A stretch of 9,785 nucleotides of DNA, taken from assembly GCA_041623475.1 (NCBI GenBank), contig JBFJWU010000105.1, positions 1 through 9,785 of the forward strand, written 5' to 3'. Within the stretch, counting starts at the first letter, position 1. Each line of letters begins with the position of its first letter. Position numbers and translations under genes: made by a program. Positions 1 to 6,557 of this stretch are shown here, one piece after another. Source of the DNA: JBFJWU01 sp041623475 [NCBI: bacterium]. Its GTDB lineage: Bacteria > J088. The notes under the pieces were generated by a model, which worked only from the letters and a program-made list of their open reading frames with translations, ran no database searches and was not told the origin of the DNA.

Positions 1-70
1 CGAGGAAGAATCAACCCGCGAGGCGTTGGAAAAATTTGCCCTGGCGGTCCTGGATCCGGAATACAGCTGA
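1..70 (+). CDS. C-terminal end of an unidentified protein (partial)
   Basis: An open frame enters from the left edge and ends at TGA 68-70. It encodes 22 residues, glutamate-rich at first and ending VLDPEYS. The piece is too short to assign to a family and shows no motif. It is called coding because it converges on gmhA with only 5 bp between the two stop codons, a normal tight bacterial arrangement. No function can be inferred. Confidence 0.5.
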   Translation, partial: EEESTREALEKFALAVLDPEYS

Positions 71-80
71 TCGGGTCAGC
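66..80. repeat. Short inverted repeat holding two convergent stop codons
   Basis: GCTGA (66-70) and TCAGC (76-80) are perfect complements around a TCGGG loop. The TGA of the upstream gene and the TGA of gmhA each lie in one arm. The stem is only 5 bp and no T-run follows on either strand, so it is at best a weak bidirectional 3'-end hairpin. Confidence 0.3.
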
Positions 81-669
81 CGGGCTGGTCCGGTGCCAGG
101 AACAACTGGTATTCCACCGTATCGCAAATCAGGTGTTCCAACAGCAGGTGGACCTCCTGGATCCGGCCTGTCTCTTCGTGGGGAGCAATAAAGACAATAT
201 CGGCCAGGTTCCTTGCTTCGCCGCCGCTGCGACCCAGCAGGGCAACCGTGTGGGCACCCTGGGACCGGGCAGCACGCAGGCCCTCGACGACATTGTCTGA
301 TGTTCCGCTGGTACTGATACCCACGACAACGTCCTCGGCAGCAACAAGGGCGCGAACCTGTTTTGCAAAGATATCGCGGAAATCATAATCGTTGGCAATA
401 CTGGTCAATGTGCTGGTGTCGGTTGTCAGTGCGATGGCCGGCAGAGGTGGACGTTCCAACCGGTACCTGTTGACAAATTCGGCGGCGACGTGTTGCGCAT
501 CGGCGGCACTGCCACCGTTGCCAAACAGGTACAAACGGCCACCATTGCGAAATGTGTTGGCGACCAGTGTCCCTATTTCGCGGGCGGCACTGACCAGCTC
601 TGTACGGGACTCCTGAACGAGTTCAAGATGCGCATCCAGATTTTGCTGCAATGTGGTTTCCAGCGACAT
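76..669 (-). CDS. gmhA: Phosphoheptose isomerase (sedoheptulose 7-phosphate isomerase)
   Basis: Converts sedoheptulose 7-phosphate to D-glycero-D-manno-heptose 7-phosphate, the first step to the ADP-heptose of the lipopolysaccharide core; cytosolic. The product is 197 residues, close to the roughly 190 usual for GmhA. It is a single SIS domain: the sugar-phosphate loop FGNGGSAADAQH at residues 49-60, AAEFVNRY at 62-69, STSGTSDNV at 119-127, and a C-terminal QEVHLLLEHLICD stretch at 171-183. By motif position, His60, Glu64, Gln171 and His179 match the metal-binding and catalytic set of characterised GmhA enzymes. The open frame runs on upstream antisense to hemL, but homology begins at ATG 669, which is therefore the start; a clear Shine-Dalgarno is lacking. 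Transcribed divergently from hemL. DiaA is a related SIS protein, but the intact catalytic residues favour GmhA. Confidence 0.93.
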   Translation of the reverse strand: MSLETTLQQNLDAHLELVQESRTELVSAAREIGTLVANTFRNGGRLYLFGNGGSAADAQHVAAEFVNRYRLERPPLPAIALTTDTSTLTSIANDYDFRDIFAKQVRALVAAEDVVVGISTSGTSDNVVEGLRAARSQGAHTVALLGRSGGEARNLADIVFIAPHEETGRIQEVHLLLEHLICDTVEYQLFLAPDQPG

Positions 670-701
670 GATCGCAGCATGGTACCACGGGGCCGGGCGG
701 G

Positions 702-718
702 TTTTATACTGTATGAAA
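702..718. promoter_or_regulatory. Divergent gmhA/hemL promoter region with 17-bp dyad
   Basis: The 84-bp gap between the gmhA and hemL starts contains TATACT (705-710) on the plus strand, a good -10 hexamer for hemL, and TATAAA (703-708) on the minus strand, a good -10 for gmhA. Both sit inside a near-palindrome with core ATAC-T-GTAT and TTT/AAA flanks; seven of eight arm pairs match. No convincing -35 is visible on either side. The two promoters would overlap and compete, or the dyad could be an operator; the second point is inference. Confidence 0.4.
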
Positions 719-753
719 GAACGTGGACAGGATCGGAAAAGGCATCGGGAATT

Positions 754-2043
754 ATGATCAGAAAACGATCTCACGAGGCATTTACTGCGGCACGGGCCCG
801 GTTTGTTGGCGGTGTCAACAGCCCCGTTCGGGCCTTTGGCGGCGTCGGTGGAGAGCCGGTGTTTGCGAACAGCGGCAGCGGGGCCGGGTTTGAGGATCTG
901 GATGGCAATCGTTATCTGGATTATGTATTGAGCTGGGGCCCCCTGATCATGGGGCACGCCCATCAGGTTGTCACCCGGGCCGCGACAGCGGCGGTGAAAA
1001 ATGGCACCAGCTTTGGCATGCCGTCGGCAATTGAAAACCGTTTGGCCGACGGGATCCGCGTCTTTTTCCCCGAACTTGAACGAATGCGCCTGGTTAATTC
1101 GGGAACCGAGGCGACCATGAGCGCCCTGCGGTTGGCACGTGGCTATACCGGTCGGGACGGGATCGTCAAATTTGCCGGATGTTACCACGGCCATTCCGAC
1201 AGTTTGCTGGTAGCGGCCGGCAGCGGCCTGGCAACATTTGGAACACCATCGAGCCCGGGCGTTACGGCCGGGACGAGCCAGGATACGATTGTCCTGCCGT
1301 TTAACGACGTCGAAGCCCTGCGCGAAGCGTTCAGTCGCCACGGTGACCGGCTGGCAGCGGTCATCCTCGAGATCGTGCCCTGCAATATGGGACTGATCTT
1401 TCCGGATCCGGATTTCCTGGATGTCCTGCAGTCCCTTTGCCAGAGCTACAACACCCTGCTGATTGCCGATGAAGTCCTGACCGGCCTGCGGGTCGCCAGG
1501 GGCGGAGCGTATCATCGGTATGGCGTTCAACCGGACCTGGTTGCCCTGGGCAAGGTTGTCGGTGGCGGCTTTCCGCTGGCTGCGTACGGGGGCCGTCGTG
1601 AAATTATGTCCCATCTTGCACCCGAAGGACCCGTCTACCAGGCCGGAACGCTGTCGGGTAATCCTGTTGCTGCGGCAGTCGGCGCCGCTGTACTGGAGTG
1701 GCTGGCGATCGAGGATCCATTTGCAGAACTTGAGCGTAAAATGGCTGACCTGGTGAGCAGAATCGCCGGCGTTGCTGAATCCCGGGGCGTTAAAGTGCAA
1801 TGCCAGTCTGCCGGCAGCCTGGGGGGAATTGCATTTCGCAACGGACCGGCCAGGAACTTTGCAGACATGCAGGCGGCGGATCATGACGCGTACAGTCGTT
1901 TTTTCCACGAGATGCTGGATCGCGGGATTTATCTGGCACCCAGCGGCTATGAAGTCCTGTTCCTCAGTACCGAGCATACGAGCGAGGACCTTGAGCGTAC
2001 GGTCACCGCAGCAGACGAGGCATTCGTCGCCATTACCGATTAA
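754..2043 (+). CDS. hemL: Glutamate-1-semialdehyde 2,1-aminomutase
   Basis: PLP enzyme that converts glutamate-1-semialdehyde to 5-aminolevulinate, the last step of the C5 route to haem and other tetrapyrroles; cytosolic. The 429 residues match the family length of about 425-430. Fold-type I class III aminotransferase features appear in order: NSPVRAFGGVGGEP near residue 22, WGPLIMGHAH at 61-70, NSGTEATMSALRLARG at 115-130, YHGHSDS at 144-150, ADEVLTGLR at 238-246 with the PLP-contacting Asp239, LGKVVGGGFP at 265-274 with the Schiff-base Lys267, and GTLSGNP at 298-304. The frame is open upstream to before base 500, but that part is antisense to gmhA; family homology begins at ATG 754. It ends overlapping the stop of the DUF1232 gene and is the only clearly assigned gene left of dnaA that points toward it. 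Confidence 0.96.
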   Translation: MIRKRSHEAFTAARARFVGGVNSPVRAFGGVGGEPVFANSGSGAGFEDLDGNRYLDYVLSWGPLIMGHAHQVVTRAATAAVKNGTSFGMPSAIENRLADGIRVFFPELERMRLVNSGTEATMSALRLARGYTGRDGIVKFAGCYHGHSDSLLVAAGSGLATFGTPSSPGVTAGTSQDTIVLPFNDVEALREAFSRHGDRLAAVILEIVPCNMGLIFPDPDFLDVLQSLCQSYNTLLIADEVLTGLRVARGGAYHRYGVQPDLVALGKVVGGGFPLAAYGGRREIMSHLAPEGPVYQAGTLSGNPVAAAVGAAVLEWLAIEDPFAELERKMADLVSRIAGVAESRGVKVQCQSAGSLGGIAFRNGPARNFADMQAADHDAYSRFFHEMLDRGIYLAPSGYEVLFLSTEHTSEDLERTVTAADEAFVAITD

Positions 2044-2537
2044 TCGGCCGGGTTACTGGTCCCGGGTTCGTCGTTCAGGCCAGGAATTGAACGACCCGGC
2101 CAACGCTGGCCGATGACATCCTTCAGCCGCGTCAACAGCGCATCGGACAATTCGACAAAATCATCCTGCCCGGCCCAGTGCTCGCGGACGATTTCGGGAC
2201 CGGAATCACGGATCAACTGGCGAACAGCTGCCACACCCAGCGCCAGGTCCTCCATATAGCCGGGAACGCCGATCAGAGCCTCGGGAATAATATCGGTCGG
2301 CAGGATGAAGTACGAGAGGACTCCGGCCAGTTTGAATTTTGCCTTAACCGGAACGCGGCGATCACCGATCAGGCGAATCAGCAGATTGACGACATCCGGT
2401 GCAAACAGAAGCAAATCAACCGCGGCATCGCGCTTGCCTTCGTTACTGACCGCGTAGTCACGGATCCGGGCCCGCAGGCGGCGATAGAATCCCTGGTTAT
2501 CTGTCGGTTCTATTGTTTGTGGTGGCGGGTCAGGCAC
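2040..2537 (-). CDS. DUF1232 (YkvA-like) domain protein
   Basis: The product is 165 residues. The core at about 62-107 carries the family hallmark: a hydrophobic segment leading into SYFILPTDIIPEALIGVPGY and then MEDLALGVAAVRQLI. DUF1232 proteins are small and probably membrane-associated; their biochemical role is not established. A second apolar stretch (DLLLFAPDVVNLLIRLIG, 41-58) precedes the core. The N-terminus is proline-rich and the C-terminus is polar with many Gly and Pro. The start is GTG 2537, the only plausible initiator after the recF stop, which lies 8 bp upstream, so the gene is probably co-transcribed with recF. The ribosome site is weak. Its TAA overlaps the hemL TAA. Confidence 0.75.
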   Translation of the reverse strand: MPDPPPQTIEPTDNQGFYRRLRARIRDYAVSNEGKRDAAVDLLLFAPDVVNLLIRLIGDRRVPVKAKFKLAGVLSYFILPTDIIPEALIGVPGYMEDLALGVAAVRQLIRDSGPEIVREHWAGQDDFVELSDALLTRLKDVIGQRWPGRSIPGLNDEPGTSNPAD

Positions 2538-2545
2538 AACGAGAA

Positions 2546-3619
2546 TCAGCTGTGGACGGATCGCAAAGGACGCCAGTCGATCGGCTGGTCGGCCGCCGTT
2601 GATTCCAGTGCACGTGGTCGGCGAACACCACTGATCATTACCTGAAACGGCAGGTCAGAGAGAATTTCAAACAGGCGGCGTTCGTTGTCATCATCCAACT
2701 CCCCATCTATGTCGTCCAGGTAAAACAACGGCTGCTGTAATATTCCCAATGGCACAACAGAACCACAGGCAGCAGACAACAGGATGATCGCCAGTTTTCG
2801 GTACCCCTGGCTGCCACTTTCGCGGATCGGTCGGTCAGCAAAACTGACGCGCAGATCATCACGATGCGGACCATATCCCGTCCAGCCCCGGCGCCGGTCG
2901 GCCCGGCGCTGGTCGGCCAGGCAAAGCGCATTGTCCTGGACATCGAGGCCGCCGCGACAGACATATTCGACGGCCGCGGCATCACGTTCCAGCCGGGACC
3001 ATAGTTTACTGTAGGCGTCAGCAATCATCGCCATCCCTTTACGGCGGATTTCAACAACCGCGGCTCCAGTGCGCGCAAGAATATCTTCCCACGCGGTGAA
3101 TTCTTGGTCCCGTACACCGGGTATTCGCAGCGCAGAGTTCCTTTGTCGCAATGTCTGCTCGTAATCACTGACCAGGTCTATGTAGCCAGGATCCAGATAT
3201 GAACAGAACCAGTCCAGGTATTTGCGCCGTTCCTTTGGTTCATCGTGAAAGAACAGGTCGTCATCAGGACGGTATCCAAAAACCGGAACCCGTTGGACCC
3301 ATGCCCTGCGGGTCAATTCATCACCGTCTTCAAACGCCTGCAGGCGATCATCCTGCCAGCAGACCTGCCGTTGCTCAATCCTGGACCCCGACAAATCAAG
3401 GTTGATCTGCCCGGCAGCCGTATCCCATCGCCGCAATCGGGTCCATGATTCATTTCTGAATCCCCGCAGGCGACAGGCAAAGTAGACCGCCTCCAGCAGG
3501 CTGGTCTTGCCGGTTCCGTTCGGTCCCGTAAAGCCGGTCCACGTATGACTGAAGGTCAGGGCTGCAGAGGCGAAATTACGAAAGTTGACCAGTTCCAGGC
3601 GTTGCAGGCTGACGGCCAC
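2546..3619 (-). CDS. recF: DNA replication and repair protein RecF
   Basis: SMC-like ATPase that, with RecO and RecR, helps load RecA at single-strand gaps and stalled forks. The 357 residues match the usual length. Visible: LELVNFRNF at 8-16, Walker A GPNGTGKT at 32-39, the RecF stretch FGYRPDDDLFFHDEPKERRKYLD at about 114-136, GYGPHRDDL at 248-256, an ABC-type signature SQGYRK at 270-275, Walker B FYLDDIDGELD at 299-309, and SGVRR at 330-334. The signature has Tyr where E. coli and B. subtilis have Gln (SRGQLK, STGQQR). The start is GTG 3619, giving the standard N-terminus 18 bp after the dnaN stop; the next gene begins 8 bp after the recF stop, so this looks like one transcript. No gyrB follows, unlike the classic order. 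Confidence 0.93.
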   Translation of the reverse strand: MAVSLQRLELVNFRNFASAALTFSHTWTGFTGPNGTGKTSLLEAVYFACRLRGFRNESWTRLRRWDTAAGQINLDLSGSRIEQRQVCWQDDRLQAFEDGDELTRRAWVQRVPVFGYRPDDDLFFHDEPKERRKYLDWFCSYLDPGYIDLVSDYEQTLRQRNSALRIPGVRDQEFTAWEDILARTGAAVVEIRRKGMAMIADAYSKLWSRLERDAAAVEYVCRGGLDVQDNALCLADQRRADRRRGWTGYGPHRDDLRVSFADRPIRESGSQGYRKLAIILLSAACGSVVPLGILQQPLFYLDDIDGELDDDNERRLFEILSDLPFQVMISGVRRPRALESTAADQPIDWRPLRSVHS

Positions 3620-3637
3620 CCGGGTTGGCCGGGTCGA

Positions 3638-4753
3638 TCAAATTCGCATGGGCATGATGACGTTCAAGTAACTCTCGTCACCTTCGCCGTAGACCAGGGT
3701 CGGCGAGACATCGTCAATCAGCCGCAATTCAACATTGTCGGTCGTGACCTGGCTCAGGGCTTCCTGCAGGTATTGTGCGTTAAAGCCGATATTCAGCTCT
3801 TCGCCATCGTAGGAACAGTCGATCTGTTCCTCGCCTTCGCCCATTTCCGGGTTTCGTGCCGTCAGGGTCAGGCTGTCGGGATAGAAATGGAGGGTGACAC
3901 ATTTGAATCGGTCCGTCACAACCAGGCTGACACGATCGATCGCCTGGATAAAGGCGCTGCGATCAACAATCACGACCTTGCTGGTCGATTCTGGAATAAC
4001 GGTCCGGTAGGTCGGAAACCGGCCTTCGACGGTCCGAAAGACAAAGACAGTGTCATCCCAGGCAACTCTGACATAGGGTGCCTGAACCGAAATTGTGACA
4101 TCGCCGTCACCAACACAAATACGCTGCAACTCCTGCAGCGCCCGGCGTGGCAGGATAATACCGTCTTCCGGCAGGACTGGTTCGGCTTCGATGCCCGGCA
4201 CTTCGACCAGGGCAAGCCGATGGGTATCGGTTGCCACCAGTCGCAGGTTACTCCCCTCGAATGACTCCAGGAACACACCTGCCAGCGACACGCGGCTTTC
4301 GTCTGTACTGGCAGCAAAGAGTGTCTTGTTGATCCAGACCCTGAACAAATCCCGATCCACGGTCATCGCCGGCTCTTCTGCAACCTCGGTCGGTTCCGGG
4401 AAATCACCGGGATCCATCCCCATTAATTTATATTTTGATCGGGTCCCTGTTTTCAGCTCACCCTGATGATTGTCATCAATTTCGATCCGGATTGTGTCGC
4501 CCTGGCTTTTTTTGACGATGTCATACAACATCCTGGCTGGCAGGGCTGCACTTCCCTGGTCCTCTACAGTCGCCGGTAATTGGCGGGTCAGGCCGACATC
4601 ATAGTCCGTCGCATACAGGCGCAATCCACCGCTGCCGGCATCAATCCGGACATTTGCCAGGATCGGTGTTGCCGTTCGGCGCTGGGCGATGTTCTGGATT
4701 CCAAACAACGCCGTTTCGAATTCTTCACGGGGAACTTCAAATATGCAGCCCAT
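3638..4753 (-). CDS. dnaN: DNA polymerase III sliding clamp, beta subunit
   Basis: Forms the ring-shaped homodimer that tethers DNA polymerase III and other clamp-binding proteins to DNA. The 371 residues (E. coli 366) cover the three clamp domains. Recognisable segments are LVATDTHRLAL at 172-182, EGRFPTYRTVIP at 243-254, NIGFNAQYLQEAL at 321-333 and the C-terminal VIMPMRI at 365-371; the second and last help form the partner-binding pocket in known clamps. The start is ATG 4753, with GGACGG upstream as a modest ribosome site. It follows dnaA across a 280-bp gap that probably contains its own promoter, and precedes recF by 18 bp. Confidence 0.96.
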   Translation of the reverse strand: MGCIFEVPREEFETALFGIQNIAQRRTATPILANVRIDAGSGGLRLYATDYDVGLTRQLPATVEDQGSAALPARMLYDIVKKSQGDTIRIEIDDNHQGELKTGTRSKYKLMGMDPGDFPEPTEVAEEPAMTVDRDLFRVWINKTLFAASTDESRVSLAGVFLESFEGSNLRLVATDTHRLALVEVPGIEAEPVLPEDGIILPRRALQELQRICVGDGDVTISVQAPYVRVAWDDTVFVFRTVEGRFPTYRTVIPESTSKVVIVDRSAFIQAIDRVSLVVTDRFKCVTLHFYPDSLTLTARNPEMGEGEEQIDCSYDGEELNIGFNAQYLQEALSQVTTDNVELRLIDDVSPTLVYGEGDESYLNVIMPMRI

Positions 4754-4773
4754 AGGTTTAGCCGTCCGTTTCT

Positions 4774-4787
4774 ACCCTGGTCAGGGT
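4774..4787. repeat. Compact inverted repeat in the dnaN leader
   Basis: ACCCTG and CAGGGT are perfect 6-bp arms separated by only 2 bases, about 20 bp upstream of the dnaN ATG. The loop is too short for a stable RNA hairpin unless the inner pair opens. It could be a protein-binding dyad or chance. There is no T-run, so it is not a terminator. Confidence 0.25.
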
Positions 4788-4811
4788 TGTTGTCTTCTTT
4801 CTTATTTGATT

Positions 4812-4840
4812 CATATATATAAATAAACAGTAAGAGTCAT
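4812..4840 (-). promoter_or_regulatory. Possible dnaN promoter
   Basis: Reading the minus strand, ATGACT (4840-4835; 4 of 6 matches to TTGACA) is followed after 17 bp by TATATG (4817-4812; 4 of 6 matches to TATAAT). This would put the transcript start around 4805, some 50 bp before dnaN. The tract is rich in TATA-like steps, so the exact hexamer is uncertain and it may instead serve as the unwinding element. A near-consensus DnaA box (4845-4853) lies just upstream. Confidence 0.35.
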
Positions 4841-4926
4841 GTGTTGTGGAAAAAACTGATTGTGTTTAGGTAAGTGTTTAATATCAAAGGTTTTTTTGTG
4901 AATACAGGGTGTTTGTAACCTGTGGA

Positions 4927-4942
4927 GATCTTTTTCAAGATC
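4927..4942. repeat. 6-bp hairpin in the dnaA-dnaN gap
   Basis: GATCTT (4927-4932) and AAGATC (4937-4942) are perfect complements around TTTC. The left arm overlaps the degenerate DnaA box at 4921-4929. No T-run follows in the dnaA direction, so it is not an intrinsic terminator for dnaA. Confidence 0.35.
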
Positions 4943-5033
4943 GGCGAGGTTTTCCAAGGGTTCAATGCCGTTCTGGAAATGGCATGTGGGAATTGCGGTC
5001 CGGCTGTGCAAAAAAAGACCGAAATCCACATGT

Positions 5034-6398
5034 TTATCCCCCGCGTGTTAACGTGCGGGTCAGGCTGTCCAGTAACCCGTTTAATTCCGGATCCTGGGAC
5101 CGCAGTTCATTTATTTTACGAATGCTGTGGAGCACCGTTGTGTGATCCTTGCCACCAAAACACTGTCCGATTTCGGGCAGGCTCATACTGGTCAGTTCGC
5201 GGCAGAGGTACATTGCAATCTGGCGCGGTCGGGTAATACTTTTCTTGCGGCTCTTGTCACGCATATCGCTGGGGCGAATATGATGCAATTCGGCCACCAG
5301 TTTCTGGATCCGGTCGACGCTGATCCCTGGCGCACTGACTTCGATCAAGTCGCCAAGATGGGTTTGCGCAAAATCAAGGCTGATTGGAATACCGGCAAAA
5401 CTGGATTTTGCGCTTAGTCGTGTCAGGGCACCTTCTAGTTCGCGAACGTTTGAGTGAATATAGGTGGCTACAAACTGGAGGACATCTTCCGGGATGGCCA
5501 TTCCCAACGCTGCGGCTTTCTTTTTAAGAATAGCCAGGCGGTGTTCAAATTCCGGGGGCTGAATGTCTGCAATCAGGCCACTTTCGAAACGACTGCGCAG
5601 TCGTTCTTCGAGCGCCGGGATCTCCCGCGGAACGGAATCACTGGTCAGGACGATTTGTTTACCACGTTCGTAGAGCGAGTTAAAGACGTGGAAGAACTCG
5701 ATCTGGGTACGTTCCTTGCCTGACAGGAACTGGACGTCGTCAATCAACAACAGGTCGCACTGACTCCGGAAACGGTGCCGCAGTTCACCAAGGCGCTCGA
5801 ACCGGATCGCGTTGACAACTTCGTTCATGAACTGTTCTGAACTCAGGTAGAGGATTCGATAACCGCGGTTGGCGTTATACAGGGCGTGACCAACGGCGTG
5901 CAGCAAATGCGTCTTACCAAGGCCGACACCGCCATAAATAAAAAGAGGGTTATAGCGGTGTCCCGGGTGTTCACTGACGGCCAGACTGGACGCATGAGCA
6001 AACTGGTTGGAACTACCGGGGACAAACGCGTCAAACGTATACCGGGGGTTGAGGTCTGGATGCAATCCAGCCCCCTGGACCGGCGGCTCATCAATCCGCG
6101 CTGATTCAACCGGTGCCTGTGGAGCGTCCGGAACGGACTGAACGACACCACTGGTTGTAAATTTTACGGTAATACCCAGGTCTTGCTGGGCGCGGTCAAA
6201 CAGGCCACGGAAATGGTCGTTGATCCATTGCTGGAAGAAACGGTTTGGCACGCCGGCCAGCAGCGTGCCGTCCTCGGCGTCGAGCAACTGCAGTGGGCGG
6301 ATCCAGAGGTCAAACTCGTCGGGACCGATCGAGGACCGAATATGCTCGATAAAATCGTTCCAGACCTGCGGTGTTGCTGATTCAGATTGCTGGGTCAA
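5034..6398 (-). CDS. dnaA: Chromosomal replication initiator protein DnaA
   Basis: AAA+ initiator that binds DnaA boxes, melts the origin and recruits the replicative helicase. From the chosen start it is 454 residues. Domain I (about 8-80) begins QVWNDFIEHIRSSIGPDEFDLWI; a short Pro/Ala-rich domain II (about 85-112) follows; domain III starts at NPRYTFDAFVPG (117-128) with Walker A GGVGLGKTH at 156-164, Walker B LLLIDD at 216-221 and box VII RLRSRFESG at 266-274; domain IV carries the DNA-binding signature FGGKDHTTVLH at 414-424. The frame is open to ATG 6575, but that extension is encoded by the DnaA boxes and the promoter and has no DnaA homology. TTG 6398, preceded by GGGGAA at 5 bp, gives the expected N-terminus and length. 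Diverges from yebC; probably autoregulated through the boxes in its leader. Confidence 0.96.
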   Translation of the reverse strand: MTQQSESATPQVWNDFIEHIRSSIGPDEFDLWIRPLQLLDAEDGTLLAGVPNRFFQQWINDHFRGLFDRAQQDLGITVKFTTSGVVQSVPDAPQAPVESARIDEPPVQGAGLHPDLNPRYTFDAFVPGSSNQFAHASSLAVSEHPGHRYNPLFIYGGVGLGKTHLLHAVGHALYNANRGYRILYLSSEQFMNEVVNAIRFERLGELRHRFRSQCDLLLIDDVQFLSGKERTQIEFFHVFNSLYERGKQIVLTSDSVPREIPALEERLRSRFESGLIADIQPPEFEHRLAILKKKAAALGMAIPEDVLQFVATYIHSNVRELEGALTRLSAKSSFAGIPISLDFAQTHLGDLIEVSAPGISVDRIQKLVAELHHIRPSDMRDKSRKKSITRPRQIAMYLCRELTSMSLPEIGQCFGGKDHTTVLHSIRKINELRSQDPELNGLLDSLTRTLTRGG

Positions 6399-6403
6399 TT
6401 CGG

Positions 6404-6409
6404 TTCCCC
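6404..6409 (-). promoter_or_regulatory. Ribosome binding site that sets the dnaA TTG start
   Basis: The minus strand reads GGGGAA-CCGAA-TTG, a good Shine-Dalgarno 5 bp before TTG 6398. Together with domain I homology starting a few residues later, it supports TTG over the ATG at 6575. Confidence 0.65.
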
Positions 6410-6427
6410 GTCTAGGCAAAAAAGTTC

Positions 6428-6465
6428 TTTTTATCCACAGGGTTTTCCACACCTGTGGATAAAAA
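6428..6465. promoter_or_regulatory. DnaA-box cluster in a 14-bp inverted repeat
   Basis: Perfect DnaA boxes TTATCCACA lie at 6431-6439 (plus) and 6454-6462 (minus), with a one-mismatch box TTTTCCACA at 6443-6451 (plus) between them. The outer boxes sit in a perfect 14-bp inverted repeat, TTTTTATCCACAGG (6428-6441) and its complement (6452-6465), separated by 10 bp. The cluster lies between the dnaA promoter and the dnaA start codon. DnaA bound here could block dnaA transcription, act as the initiator-loading half of the origin, or both. This is the strongest DnaA-binding signal in the window. Confidence 0.88.
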
Positions 6466-6494
6466 AGTGGAAGTCCCTGAAAACAGAGAACGAC

Positions 6495-6523
6495 ATCATA
6501 GTCTAAAACGGTATGCGCTTCAA
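6495..6523 (-). promoter_or_regulatory. dnaA promoter (sigma-70 type)
   Basis: On the minus strand, TTGAAG (6523-6518; 4 of 6) and TATGAT (6500-6495; 5 of 6) are separated by exactly 17 bp. Transcription would begin near 6488, giving a leader of about 90 bases that contains all three DnaA boxes. The position also shows that the ATG at 6575 cannot be the dnaA start from this promoter. Confidence 0.65.
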
Positions 6524-6557
6524 GGCCACAAAAATGCTGTCGTAGAGGGCCAAGAAC

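Larger units (their letters stand above)
4754..5033. other. Candidate oriC segment: AT-rich dnaA-dnaN gap with degenerate DnaA boxes
   Basis: This gap has no supported gene. Bases 4797-4905 are strikingly AT-rich against the GC-rich window and include TATATATAAATAAA and a run of seven T (4891-4897), as expected of an unwinding element. Against TTATCCACA, a one-mismatch box lies at 4845-4853 (minus strand, TTTTCCACA), with two-mismatch boxes at 4921-4929 (minus, ATCTCCACA) and 5022-5030 (plus, AAATCCACA). An inverted repeat GATCTT/AAGATC with a 4-base loop lies at 4927-4942. Many bacteria keep origin or unwinding sequences between dnaA and dnaN, so this is a reasonable oriC candidate. The boxes are weaker than those upstream of dnaA. 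Only two GATC sites occur, so there is no sign of a Dam/SeqA-type origin. Confidence 0.5.

Noticed and set aside
670-1977. Long minus-strand open frame antisense to hemL, continuous with gmhA (about 436 extra residues)
   Set aside because: GmhA homology starts at ATG 669, the extension has no recognisable domain, and hemL on the plus strand is unmistakable. The open frame is a by-product of GC-rich codon use.
3545-4264. 239-residue plus-strand open frame antisense to dnaN and the recF start
   Set aside because: It overlaps the well-supported dnaN and has no motif or ribosome site.
4926-4943. Dam-methylation-type origin with clustered GATC sites
   Set aside because: Only two GATC sites occur in the dnaA-dnaN gap and none near the DnaA-box cluster, although GATC is common in the coding regions.
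4811-5031. Small minus-strand open frames (64 and 72 residues) in the dnaA-dnaN gap, with GGGGGA just upstream
   Set aside because: GGGGGA is also the last two dnaA codons, two overlapping frames are open at once, neither resembles a known protein, and they run through the AT-rich tract and DnaA boxes. A real small protein is not excluded but is unsupported.
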